From NCBI RefSeq assembly GCF_024054195.1, contig NZ_JAMXLB010000001.1, positions 248,001-312,000 on the forward strand: DNA of 64,000 nucleotides, read 5' to 3'. Source of the stretch: Flavobacterium sp. NRK F7. Its GTDB lineage: Bacteria > Bacteroidota > Bacteroidia > Flavobacteriales > Flavobacteriaceae. Positions 51,618 to 59,962 of the stretch are shown here, piece after piece. How positions within the stretch are numbered: the first letter of the stretch is position 1; every line of letters begins with the position of its first letter. Below the pieces are notes generated by a model. It was not told the DNA's origin, ran no database searches, and worked only from the letters and a program-made list of their open reading frames with translations. Position numbers and translations under genes: made by a program.

Positions 51618-52607
51618 TTATAAATTATACGTTTTAGAAAAGGTGGCCATTCTTTTAGTAACACGAATGTTTTTTTGTTTTATCAAAAGAGACCTCATCT
51701 TTAATGCTAAACGACGTAAAAAAGGAAAATACTTTCCGCTTTTGATGTTGTACACCAATGATTCTGAGTTATAAACCATTTCAAAGTTTTCCGTGCAAAA
51801 AACAGGTTTCTTAGTAATTTTATTAATCTCAACAGCTTGAGACAAATTACTCTCTATAAACAACGTGTAAGGTTTTGATTCAAACTCTTTCGCTTTGTGT
51901 TGCGCATGATTGTTTGCCTTTTGTCTGGCTTTCATATCTGGCAAATCGAGCATTACTAATTTATCATAACGAATACCATTCTTTTGCAACCAAGCTTCCG
52001 TTTCAGATCGGTATTTTTCTAATCTAGAAGTAACTATTGTCCCGATTTTACATTTTGGAATATACAATGGAACTGCATTCAACAAGAAATCTCGATATAA
52101 AGGTCCGTCGTCATTTTGTTCATCCGATGGATCCACACATAGTACACCATCGATATCAAAACAAGCCTTTTCCAAAGAAGTATGATTAAAAATATTCCAT
52201 TGAAAATATCTAGGTGTAGCCACAGCTTCAAACGCATAATCGGCTAATCTCCCTTTTTCTGGAGTATAATAGATGACACAATATTGAATATCGAACCTCG
52301 TTTCAAAATCTGCTAAATCTCTTTTGCATTCTTTTAAGGCAGATCCTGAAGCAATACTATCATCTACCACTAAGATTTTCTTATACTCTTTCTCGGTAAT
52401 AAACTGTCTTCTTGCACCAGATTGATAAATATATCCATTCATAAAAGAGTGAATATCGGTGTAAGGTAAATTCAAATATAGAGCTAATAAATTGGCTGGT
52501 AACATACCACTTCTAGGAACACCAACGATAAGATCTATATCTCTAGGAATTAAGTGCAATTGTTTTAAAATCGTACTATTTAGATCATTTAAACTTCTGT
52601 AATTCAT
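51618..52607 (-). CDS. Phosphoribosyltransferase fused to a HAD-like domain
   Basis: This 329-residue protein has a type I PRTase half (residues 1-135) with the PRPP loop ILVVDDSIASGSA (78-90) and the flexible-loop-like part before it. A HAD-like half has the motif FDIDGVLC (Asp151 and Asp153). A second HAD segment (TIVTSRLEKYR) and a C-terminal basic region follow. I know no characterised protein of this fused form. It starts the glycosyltransferase unit and is the first gene behind promoter element B, so it may supply or recycle a ribose-phosphate-related precursor or act as a regulator. Confidence 0.8.
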   Translation of the reverse strand: MNYRSLNDLNSTILKQLHLIPRDIDLIVGVPRSGMLPANLLALYLNLPYTDIHSFMNGYIYQSGARRQFITEKEYKKILVVDDSIASGSALKECKRDLADFETRFDIQYCVIYYTPEKGRLADYAFEAVATPRYFQWNIFNHTSLEKACFDIDGVLCVDPSDEQNDDGPLYRDFLLNAVPLYIPKCKIGTIVTSRLEKYRSETEAWLQKNGIRYDKLVMLDLPDMKARQKANNHAQHKAKEFESKPYTLFIESNLSQAVEINKITKKPVFCTENFEMVYNSESLVYNIKSGKYFPFLRRLALKMRSLLIKQKNIRVTKRMATFSKTYNL

Positions 52608-52627
52608 AATACTATATTTTTATAGTA

Positions 52628-52696
52628 CAAACTTACAGTTACAAAATCAGGTATATCTTGATATTTCGACGGATAGAAGTTTAGTGTAGTTGAATG
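52628..52696 (-). promoter_or_regulatory. Exopolysaccharide promoter element B (before the PRTase-HAD gene)
   Basis: Plus-strand half-sites GACGGATA (52668-52675) and GTTGAATG (52689-52696) lie 21 bp apart. The -7 box TAAGTTTG (52635-52628 on the minus strand) begins 33 nt from the proximal half-site. The distal half-site overlaps the last codons of the polymerase gene. Confidence 0.75.
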
Positions 52697-54141
52697 GTTG
52701 TTTTTTGTTTCCAATGGTCAATCTTTGGTGAGATGAACATGAAAACCATTCCCACATACATGAGAATCCCAGTTGGCATTTGTCCAAAAACACCATTCCC
52801 ATAAGAAGCCATCATAATTCCCGCCATTCCACAGGTTAAAGCCGCAATTTGAGCTTTTAACCATTCGTCTTTTAATTTATACATTACATGATAAGCTCCA
52901 GTTCCCAAAATAAAGAAAAGCATCAGCAAATAATACGTTAAACCTACTTGACCCGTATCTGCCCAAATCATTACATACCAACTATCGGTAGCCGTATTTG
53001 CTAAAAAAGTATGTGGAGTAAAACGTTGCCCCCAATTTCCAGTTGCGCCAACGCCACCTCCAAATGGTCTACTCGCTAAATATCCTTTTAATTTTTTTTG
53101 GTTTTCCAACCGAACCATTAAAGAGGGCTCATTTGGATCAAATGCGGTTCGCATTCTCCTTATTTCAGCATTTCCTTGACCAATAGTAGTATGCGCAAAA
53201 AAGATATAAACTCCAATTCCTAAAATAGCTCCAAGGATAAGCACTTTTAAATTCTTTTTTAAAATTAATAACATAATTCCTCCTAAAGCTGGAACTGCAA
53301 TTGCTCCACGAGTTCCTGAAATAAGCATTCCAAAAAACCCTGCTAAAGCCACAAAAATGAAAAAAGCTTTTAATTTAAAATTGTCTTTTTTAAACAAAGC
53401 CAAAATACCAAATACAACACCAGCATGACCTTGAGAAGCACCAAATTGACCTGCATCAGAATAAAAAGAGAAGACTCTTAATTTACCAAAAAGAATATGG
53501 GTTTCTGCTCCTCCTTGGTCTAACCATCTTTTTTCAAATGGATCGACGCCAAAAGCAAATTGTTGAAATCCTTTTAAAGTACCTAAAACAGATAAAATTC
53601 CCCAAATAATAAAAAATGTATTCAAATCTTTTTCTTTATTAAACAAAACAAAAAGCAAAGGAATGGATAACCATTGGTATAAAGCTACCCCTCTCATGGC
53701 ATAAAACCACGCTTCCTTACTTTGCGCTTCTGGATTTCCTATTTCAAGCAAAATATAGCCCATCCAAACACTAACTACTAAAGTAAGTGGTGATTTCGCT
53801 TTATGCCAAGGAATTTTGTAAGCAAATCCTTTAAAAAATAAAGCAACATAGATTAAAATTAACAAACCATCAATGGTTAACCCCCAAGCTAAAGGGACAT
53901 ACCTGGCCAAACCTGTTACAAAAAAACCTAAAATAATCAGTAAGAGGATTCCCAACTTTGGATTGTTGAAAATAGCATAGACAATACCTACAGTAATAAT
54001 CAAACCGATACAACCTACAAAACCGATTATCCCAGTTTTGACCAACAGCATACTTATTACAAAAGTAAGTACCAAAATGAAGAATAGCGAATAAGCATTT
54101 GCTAAACGATTGGAACCAGATGGTTTTTCAAAGGGATGCAT
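52681..54141 (-). CDS. O-antigen ligase/polymerase-like membrane protein
   Basis: This 486-residue protein has about twelve hydrophobic segments and a long extracytoplasmic loop (about residues 310-370) with Arg-rich GNAEIRRMRTAFDPNEPSL and SRPFGGGVGATGNWG motifs of the Wzy/WaaL type. It should polymerise the lipid-linked repeat unit in the periplasm. It lies between the flippase and the PRTase unit. Its last codons form part of promoter element B. The assignment as polymerase rather than ligase comes from the locus. Confidence 0.85.
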   Translation of the reverse strand: MHPFEKPSGSNRLANAYSLFFILVLTFVISMLLVKTGIIGFVGCIGLIITVGIVYAIFNNPKLGILLLIILGFFVTGLARYVPLAWGLTIDGLLILIYVALFFKGFAYKIPWHKAKSPLTLVVSVWMGYILLEIGNPEAQSKEAWFYAMRGVALYQWLSIPLLFVLFNKEKDLNTFFIIWGILSVLGTLKGFQQFAFGVDPFEKRWLDQGGAETHILFGKLRVFSFYSDAGQFGASQGHAGVVFGILALFKKDNFKLKAFFIFVALAGFFGMLISGTRGAIAVPALGGIMLLILKKNLKVLILGAILGIGVYIFFAHTTIGQGNAEIRRMRTAFDPNEPSLMVRLENQKKLKGYLASRPFGGGVGATGNWGQRFTPHTFLANTATDSWYVMIWADTGQVGLTYYLLMLFFILGTGAYHVMYKLKDEWLKAQIAALTCGMAGIMMASYGNGVFGQMPTGILMYVGMVFMFISPKIDHWKQKTTIQLH

Positions 54142-54161
54142 ACAATTTGAATTAAAGCCGT

Positions 54162-55544
54162 TTACACTTGATTTTTTATTAGTTTACGAGTGTTATTTAA
54201 CGAAGTTAGCTGTTTCCATAAAGATAAGTAAAATCGGTTTCCGCTTTTAAAAATTTCAAGAAATGAAAAATTAAATTCTTTACTCATGAAATACGCTCCT
54301 AAAAATATACCTACAGTAGTAAAAGCTAATGTTGAGAGTGCAACCCATTCTAAAGATTGAAAAACAAAAACAGCGATTAGATCTCCAATTACATTGGTTA
54401 CCAACATAAAAACAACTTTAAGAGCATTAATATTCGGTTTATTAATACTATCTAAACCTATACCTGTCATTCGATCGATAGGCAATAAAATACCATAAAC
54501 TGAAAAAATTCGTACCAATGTAATCATATTAAAAGAAGTTGCATTACCTTCTAAATATTGATTTCCTGAAACCAGTAGGATAAAATATTCTGCAAACACA
54601 AAAGTGATTAAGGATAACAAAAAGAAGAAATAAGTTAATGCTCCTGAATAGGTATAAAATAATGCTTTCAACTCACTTTGTTTTTTTTCTAAACTTGCTT
54701 TGGACATTTTTGGAAAAGCAGTAGCCGCAAAACTTCGCAAAGGAATTTGCTGCAACTCTGTTAATTTTAAAGGAATACTAAACATAGCTACAGCAGCACT
54801 TCCCAAAGGGCTTATACTGATAATAAGTAAATCGGCATTGCGAAGTAAATTCGTTCCTATTAAAGTAAACGTGCTGTATTTGCCAAAGTTTAATAGTACT
54901 TTATTAGTGGCTTTAGTAGCTTTCTTAAACAGTCCTATTCCGTCCCAACCTTTATACATACATAATAAAGAAGTTAAGAGGTTAACACCTATTAAAACTA
55001 ATATTATATCTAAAAGAGAACCTTTAATAATCCATTTATTTAGCACTAAAAAAACAAAGAAAAGACCGCTATTCAATGCTTTAATCCAAAGCATCTTATC
55101 GTAATTTCTTTTTGCTTGCAAAATAACCATCGCATTATTCCAAGGAAGATTCACAAAAGCCAATATAGGATACCAAGTAAAAAAAAGTGCATACATTGAA
55201 TTAGAAATAGTCGCTTTAAATAAAAGATAAATTACAAAAAGGAGTAATGTCATCCAAAAGGTCACAATAAAACTAATTCGAACATTCGACCCAATTAATT
55301 GCTCACTGTATTCTTTTGAAGCACCAGATAAAAAACGAACCAATGCATTATTTGTAATACCAAAACGCAACATTTCTACTAAAGATCCTCCAGAAATAAA
55401 AATAACCCACTGTGCAAAATGTGCGGTATCTAAACTCCTAGCTAACAAAGCAAAGCCTGCAAATCCTAAACCTGCAAGGATTAGATTACCCATTAAAGAC
55501 AAAAAATTGTCTTCTTTAACTATTTTTAAAATAAAAGCAAACAT
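54162..55544 (-). CDS. Wzx-type polysaccharide flippase
   Basis: This 460-residue protein has about twelve to fourteen membrane segments, of the oligosaccharide flippase/MATE-like kind (LMGNLILAGLGFAGFALLAR at the start; LLIISISPLGSAAVAMFSIP in the middle). It would turn the undecaprenyl-diphosphate-linked repeat unit across the inner membrane. It begins 5 nt after the Wzz/kinase gene and is followed 20 nt later by the polymerase-like gene. Confidence 0.87.
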   Translation of the reverse strand: MFAFILKIVKEDNFLSLMGNLILAGLGFAGFALLARSLDTAHFAQWVIFISGGSLVEMLRFGITNNALVRFLSGASKEYSEQLIGSNVRISFIVTFWMTLLLFVIYLLFKATISNSMYALFFTWYPILAFVNLPWNNAMVILQAKRNYDKMLWIKALNSGLFFVFLVLNKWIIKGSLLDIILVLIGVNLLTSLLCMYKGWDGIGLFKKATKATNKVLLNFGKYSTFTLIGTNLLRNADLLIISISPLGSAAVAMFSIPLKLTELQQIPLRSFAATAFPKMSKASLEKKQSELKALFYTYSGALTYFFFLLSLITFVFAEYFILLVSGNQYLEGNATSFNMITLVRIFSVYGILLPIDRMTGIGLDSINKPNINALKVVFMLVTNVIGDLIAVFVFQSLEWVALSTLAFTTVGIFLGAYFMSKEFNFSFLEIFKSGNRFYLSLWKQLTSLNNTRKLIKNQV

Positions 55545-55549
55545 GATTT

Positions 55550-57922
55550 CTATATATGATTTTTTGAATGAACCTGAAAACGGAGCATATTCTTAATTCT
55601 TTTACGAAAAATGGAGCGTCTTTTAGGCAGTTCACCCAATACGGCTTCAACTTCGTCCAACGCCACTCCATTAACAATAAACTGTAGCTTATTAACAACC
55701 AACTCTTTAATGTTTTGCAAAAGGTTTTCGTCTGCCTTAACCCATAATCTATTAGATCTACAAACCAATACTACTAAGTCCGTTGCAACTAATAAGTCCG
55801 AAGGATAGTTGGTATCCAAAACATTAGGTAACTCTATAATTACATAGTCGTATTCCAATTGCAAATCATTTCCTTGTTGTATTGTAAGGTCTTTGTAGTT
55901 CTTTGCATTGTAAAAGTTAGTATCAATTTCGTAGATTTTATATTCTGAATCTAACAAACTATCAGAAGGTGATTCTAAGAAAGGATGTTCATAATCTATT
56001 CTTGGATCTTGATATCCTAATACATTTACTAGTGGATTTTTTTTACTAATGATTTCCTCCTTAAATACATTAGAGTGATTGAGTACTAAAACCGATTTTC
56101 CTGCATTTTTAAGTTTTTTTGCAATATTCGTAGCTATAACCGTTTTACCCTCATCTTTTTGGGTACTAAGAATAGTAATGACTTTCGGCTTTTTTATTTC
56201 AGGAGTACTCTTCAGCGCGTGATTCAAATTTTGAATAATTAAATCCATCAAGCGATTTTGAATTCCAATTAAGTCCATTTGACCATTGGTTACAAATACT
56301 TTGGCCAACATTCCTAAAGTCGGAATTTTAAGTTTTTCTTCACTAATCTTAATATTTTTAAGCGTATTATCAAAAAATTCCATTACCAAGATGCTTGCTA
56401 ACAACAATACAAAAATTAAAAAAACAATAGCAATAATTACAATTTTACGCTTAGAAGGCATTGGTTTTAAAGGAAAATAGGGTGGATCAACTGCTTTAAG
56501 ATTACTCGATAATTGCGTGTCTTGAAATTTTAACTTCGCCAAATTAAGGCCATGCAAAATTTCTAAATATTCTTGTTCAGCCACATTGATTTGTCTTTCA
56601 ATCTTTTTTAGGTTTGCACCCGCTGGAGCATACTTGGCATATTGCTTCTGAAAGGCTGCATTTCGTTGATCCATCACTTCTAGTTTGGCTTTTATATTCT
56701 CAGCTTCAACTACTTTATCTACCCATTCTGGTAAAATCTTTAAAGTGGGCACACCCTCTACTGAATTTTGATACGAATATAATTTGGACACACTTGATTT
56801 TATTTCGTCTTGAAGTGTATTGGCTTGCTCTTTCAATTTCTTTATTTCTTTAGAAGACAAAGAGTCAGACGATTTTGCCTCTCGCATAGCGATTTCATAA
56901 TTCAATTGTCCCAAGCGTTTTTTATTATCCAATATGGTATTGCTTTTATCTTGTACCAATTCCTGAATTTCTAATTTTTGCTCTAATTTTTTTGCTGAAG
57001 CCTCATATCCTGCCAGCTCTGCTCTTTTTTTACTATATTCTACATCCATTTCTTCTTTTACATTGGCAACAGCTTTACTTTGCTCATAATAATTGATGAT
57101 GCTATTCTCTTGATTGAATTGTAAAAGAAGCGCTTCAATGTTTTTTAACTTATTTTCAGATTGACTTAATTGTGCTTCAAAATATTTTATCACAGCATCC
57201 GAACCATTTTCTTTAAGGTTTTTGTACTTCTTGATACAAACTTGATTGAATATGGCTAAAGTTTGTTGACAAACACCTGGATCATCGGTTTCATAACTAA
57301 GTTCTATTAAATCACTAGTAGAAATGCGGACCGCTTTTACTTTTGAGAGCGCTTCTAACGAATAGTAAGGATGCTCAAAATTTAACAAGGCATACACAAA
57401 ATTGGTATTGTCTTGCTTCATCAAACGCATTAAATTAGCAACGGTTTCTTCATAAGCACTACTATCTACTGATTCGGGAATCGTATTGACAATTTTTTCA
57501 TCTAAAGAAAGAGACTTTCCAATCTTTACACTAGAATCTGATTTTACAAGATAATCGTAAATTTCATTTGGGATATCTTGTTTAATTTCTTCCCAAGTTT
57601 CCTTTGCAATAAACTTACTGTTTGGTTTTTCTAAAAGTAGGTGTTGGCTTAATAAGCGAATAGCAACCTCTTCTTGTGTCTCTCTAGAATTGATAATATT
57701 AATTAAATTATCAAAAGCAATATTCGTTGCAAAATAATTGAAGGACTTATCCATATCTATTGAAGATCCTGAAGCTAAACCCGTATATAATTTGGTTTTA
57801 GAAGAATAGGTATGTTTAGGATTGTGCGTTAAAACAACAGCTAATAATCCTGCTAAAACGGGAGCCACAAAAAGTAGTACTTTGTGTTTTAAAATTAGTT
57901 TTATAAATTCTATAAGTTTCAT
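55550..57922 (-). CDS. Wzz/Wzc-type polysaccharide copolymerase fused to a degenerate tyrosine-kinase-like domain
   Basis: This 790-residue protein has a first membrane segment near residues 17-33, a long periplasmic coiled-coil part, a second membrane segment near 490-510 (IVIIAIVFLIFVLLLASILVM) and a C-terminal BY-kinase-like domain. The P-loop (STQKDEGKTVIATNIA) is near residues 585-600. However, Walker A' is LVLNHSNVF where DxD-type aspartates are expected, the Walker B-like segment is VIIELPNVLD, and no C-terminal tyrosine cluster is seen. It controls chain length or export, possibly without kinase activity. Promoter element C lies about 75 nt upstream. Confidence 0.88.
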   Translation of the reverse strand: MKLIEFIKLILKHKVLLFVAPVLAGLLAVVLTHNPKHTYSSKTKLYTGLASGSSIDMDKSFNYFATNIAFDNLINIINSRETQEEVAIRLLSQHLLLEKPNSKFIAKETWEEIKQDIPNEIYDYLVKSDSSVKIGKSLSLDEKIVNTIPESVDSSAYEETVANLMRLMKQDNTNFVYALLNFEHPYYSLEALSKVKAVRISTSDLIELSYETDDPGVCQQTLAIFNQVCIKKYKNLKENGSDAVIKYFEAQLSQSENKLKNIEALLLQFNQENSIINYYEQSKAVANVKEEMDVEYSKKRAELAGYEASAKKLEQKLEIQELVQDKSNTILDNKKRLGQLNYEIAMREAKSSDSLSSKEIKKLKEQANTLQDEIKSSVSKLYSYQNSVEGVPTLKILPEWVDKVVEAENIKAKLEVMDQRNAAFQKQYAKYAPAGANLKKIERQINVAEQEYLEILHGLNLAKLKFQDTQLSSNLKAVDPPYFPLKPMPSKRKIVIIAIVFLIFVLLLASILVMEFFDNTLKNIKISEEKLKIPTLGMLAKVFVTNGQMDLIGIQNRLMDLIIQNLNHALKSTPEIKKPKVITILSTQKDEGKTVIATNIAKKLKNAGKSVLVLNHSNVFKEEIISKKNPLVNVLGYQDPRIDYEHPFLESPSDSLLDSEYKIYEIDTNFYNAKNYKDLTIQQGNDLQLEYDYVIIELPNVLDTNYPSDLLVATDLVVLVCRSNRLWVKADENLLQNIKELVVNKLQFIVNGVALDEVEAVLGELPKRRSIFRKRIKNMLRFQVHSKNHI

Positions 57923-57998
57923 CTTACAACTATTTACTCGTTAATATTTTTTCTTTTTCTAAGCATACCCCTCTTTTAATCAAGGAATTAACATACAC

Positions 57999-58067
57999 CA
58001 AAAGTAGTTGCTATAGCTTGCTTTTACTTGTATATTTCGACGAATTGAACGTAAGTGTAGTTGAATG
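57999..58067 (-). promoter_or_regulatory. Exopolysaccharide promoter element C (before the Wzz/kinase gene)
   Basis: Plus-strand half-sites GACGAATT (58039-58046) and GTTGAATG (58060-58067) lie 21 bp apart. The -7 box TACTTTTG (58006-57999 on the minus strand) begins 33 nt from the proximal half-site. No -33 TTG is seen. The layout is identical to elements A and B. Confidence 0.75.
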
Positions 58068-58140
58068 ATTCTTTACTATTGTTTGACTGTTTTTCAATTC
58101 AATTTGAAATTAAAATTGAAACGAGTAGTATATTTTCTAT

Positions 58141-58185
58141 AAAGAAAAAGGTTCCTACTTCTTGTTTTTACATGAAATAGGAACC
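58141..58185 (-). terminator. Terminator of the STAS gene pair
   Basis: AGGTTCCTA (58148-58156) pairs with TAGGAACCT (58177-58185), and on the minus strand a T-rich tract follows. It lies 22 nt after the second STAS gene. Confidence 0.75.
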
Positions 58186-58206
58186 TATGTATTTTTTCTA
58201 CTGCTA

Positions 58207-58509
58207 TCAGGCAGCTCTGCTTTGTAAAAGAAAATCTTTTTTTTCAGATTGAAACCAATGCGCAACCTTTACATTGCATTCATTAATAATATAGAATACT
58301 TTATTCTTTTCTACTGCTTTTTGATAAAAATCCATTAATAAATTAAAACAAGCTTTATCCATATCATTCACTTCATTAAGCGATATCATTATAAAACTAG
58401 AACGAACAAATAATGCGTCAAAATAATTTTTTAGTGAATTGGTGTTTTGAGCAGTTAAATCTCCTTTTATTTCTAAAACACCTGCGTTTTGTGTAATTTG
58501 TAGTGCCAT
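58207..58509 (-). CDS. STAS-domain-like small protein, second of two paralogues
   Basis: This 100-residue protein (MALQITQNAGVLEIKGDLTA) has the alternating strand-helix pattern of STAS domains such as SpoIIAA. It is a paralogue of the gene 21 nt upstream at 58531 (same length, same MALxIT start and KNKVFYII core). The usual phosphorylatable Ser-Ser region is VNDMDKACFN here, without the serine, so it is unlikely to be switched by a SpoIIAB-type kinase. It may act as a protein-interaction module in the adjacent signalling island. Confidence 0.75.
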   Translation of the reverse strand: MALQITQNAGVLEIKGDLTAQNTNSLKNYFDALFVRSSFIMISLNEVNDMDKACFNLLMDFYQKAVEKNKVFYIINECNVKVAHWFQSEKKDFLLQSRAA

Positions 58510-58530
58510 AATCGTATATTTTAATTTATA

Positions 58531-58833
58531 TTAAAAAACATCTCTGCGTAAAACATAGAACATTTTTTGCTCTTTGAATTGATCTCTTACTTTCTTATTT
58601 TCAGAACCAATGATGTAAAAAACTTTATTTTTTACAATGGCTTTTTTATAAAGTGTGCCTAAGCATTTTACGGCTACTTTATCAATATCTTTAACTTTAT
58701 CTAATGATATGGTAATCATTTTTTCTTTATCGATAATGGTTTCAAAATAGTTACTTATCAAACCCGTATTAGTAGCATTCAACATGCCATTAATCTCAAA
58801 AATCCCTTGATTATTTGTAATGTGTAGTGCCAT
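58531..58833 (-). CDS. STAS-domain-like small protein, first of two paralogues
   Basis: This 100-residue protein (MALHITNNQGIFEINGMLNA) matches its downstream neighbour in length and core (SLDKVKDIDKVAVKCLGTLY, KNKVFYIIGSEN). STAS domains often act as anti-sigma antagonists or partners of kinases. The phosphorylation serine is replaced (DIDKVAV). The gene begins a two-gene unit and has a GATATTTG -7 like box about 33 nt upstream (minus strand, near 58876). Confidence 0.75.
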   Translation of the reverse strand: MALHITNNQGIFEINGMLNATNTGLISNYFETIIDKEKMITISLDKVKDIDKVAVKCLGTLYKKAIVKNKVFYIIGSENKKVRDQFKEQKMFYVLRRDVF

Positions 58834-59027
58834 ATTTCTTTTCCTTTATGAGTTAATAATAGTACAAATATCAAATAGATGGAATTGATTTTCTGTTCTT
58901 TTCGATTACTTGCGAATTTGTATAGACCAACAGATTAAAAGGCATGATAGAAAGAAAAATAGTAAATAAACAACGTTTTTAATTTACACGATTGGCTTTT
59001 AATTTTACTATTTTTAGTATAACCATT

Positions 59028-59058
59028 AAAAAAGCCGAAGGAATTCCTTCGGCTTTTT
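59028..59058 (-). terminator. Strong terminator of the candidate small RNA
   Basis: A 15-bp perfect stem (59029-59043 with 59044-59058) centred on GGAATTCC has the GC-rich segment GCCGAAGG in the arm. On the minus strand it ends in a run of six T residues. Confidence 0.9.
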
Positions 59059-59147
59059 CTCGGTTAATAACATCATTTAATCCATATTCCGACTTACTTG
59101 ATGTCTTTATTTAGTAAAATGTTATCTTTATATTAACATTTAATTAT
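59028..59147 (-). ncRNA. Candidate small RNA of about 120 nt
   Basis: The minus-strand interval between the -7 box TAGATTTG (59159-59152) and the strong terminator would give an RNA of about 120 nt. It has no good reading frame. It lies directly downstream of the LytTR regulator gene and of promoter element D. It could equally be the 3' end of the regulator's own transcript. Confidence 0.35.
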
Positions 59148-59151
59148 AATC

Positions 59152-59240
59152 CAAATCTAAACACAAAAATAACAACCTTTAAATCAAATAGATAAAAGCT
59201 ACTTAAGCATCGATGAATGGCAGAAAAGTGTAGACGAATG
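59152..59240 (-). promoter_or_regulatory. Promoter element D, related to the exopolysaccharide elements
   Basis: Plus-strand half-sites GATGAATG (59212-59219) and GACGAATG (59233-59240) lie 21 bp apart and share AGTGTAG with elements A to C. Possible -7 boxes on the minus strand are TATTTTTG (59171-59164) and TAGATTTG (59159-59152), at 41 and 53 nt from the proximal half-site instead of 33. The element starts 2 nt after the regulator stop codon. Confidence 0.5.
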
Positions 59241-59241
59241 T

Positions 59242-59952
59242 TTATAATAAGTTCAATCGCTTCATTAACTCGGGCCTATTCGCACGACTAACCGGAACGA
59301 CTTCTTTCCCAATAAGCACACTATTATCTTCAATATCAATTATTTTATTGGTATTAATGATAAAAGAGCGATGCACTTTTAAAAATAAATGATTGGGTAA
59401 TTTATCTTCAATCTTTTTTAGCGTAGAATGTACTATATAGTTTTTAGTATCGGTTTTTATATGAATGTAATCGCCTTTTGCTTCAACGACCTTAACAGAT
59501 TCGAATTCAATTTTAATCAATCTTCTATCAATATTAACATAAAATTCTTTGGTTGTATCTTCCAAAGGTGACTGTTTGTTGCTCTTAGCAGAAGTTGATA
59601 CTACCGTAGAAGTCGCTTTTTGTATGGCTTTTTGGAAGCGATCTTCTGTAATTGGTTTTACCAAGTAATCAACGATACAATCGTATTCAAAAGCTTCAAT
59701 GGCAAAATTTTTATCTGAAGTTACTAAAATAATTTTGGGAGGATTTTTTAAGGTTTGTATAAAATCAAACCCCGTAAAATCAGGCATGTGTATGTCTAGA
59801 AAAATGAGATCAACTTCATTCTGATTCAAAAATTTTATGGCTTGAATTGCGTTTGAAAAACTTTCTAGCAAGTTTAAATCGCTTTGATTATCAATCATTT
59901 GTGCAATGATTGCTCTAGCCATTTCTTCGTCATCAATAATAATACAATTCAT
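59242..59952 (-). CDS. LytTR-family response regulator
   Basis: About 236 residues from the ATG at 59952 (MNCIIIDDEEMARAI). An upstream start at 59979 would overlap the Hpt gene and is less natural. The receiver has Asp7-Asp8 and phospho-acceptor Asp53 (FLDIHMPDF). The LytTR DNA-binding domain follows from about residue 135 (FESVKVVEAKGDYIHI, FLKVHRSFIINTNKI). It ends a unit with Hpt, a histidine kinase, FIST and a PAS kinase. The repeat element D lies just after its stop and three copies head the adjacent exopolysaccharide units, so it is the best candidate activator of that locus. Confidence 0.93.
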   Translation of the reverse strand: MNCIIIDDEEMARAIIAQMIDNQSDLNLLESFSNAIQAIKFLNQNEVDLIFLDIHMPDFTGFDFIQTLKNPPKIILVTSDKNFAIEAFEYDCIVDYLVKPITEDRFQKAIQKATSTVVSTSAKSNKQSPLEDTTKEFYVNIDRRLIKIEFESVKVVEAKGDYIHIKTDTKNYIVHSTLKKIEDKLPNHLFLKVHRSFIINTNKIIDIEDNSVLIGKEVVPVSRANRPELMKRLNLL

Positions 59953-59962
59953 GTTTGTTTGT

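Larger units (their letters stand above)
58834..59241. other. Gene-free interval between the STAS genes and the LytTR regulator
   Basis: About 400 nt with no convincing protein gene. From right to left it holds promoter element D with two possible -7 boxes, a candidate small RNA, a strong terminator at 59028-59058 and the likely STAS promoter near 58876. Only a 16-codon minus-strand frame overlapping the terminator is seen. Confidence 0.6.

Noticed and set aside
51608..51664. Longer start of the GT2 gene at 51664
   Set aside because: It would overlap the PRTase gene by 47 nt; the start at 51607 gives a normal N-terminal membrane helix.
54700..55104. 134-codon plus-strand frame
   Set aside because: It is antisense to the flippase gene, which has clear membrane-protein features; shadow frame.
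58812..58833. TGTGTAGTGCC at the start of the STAS gene resembling half-site sequence
   Set aside because: It is the coding sequence for MALHIT; no second repeat.
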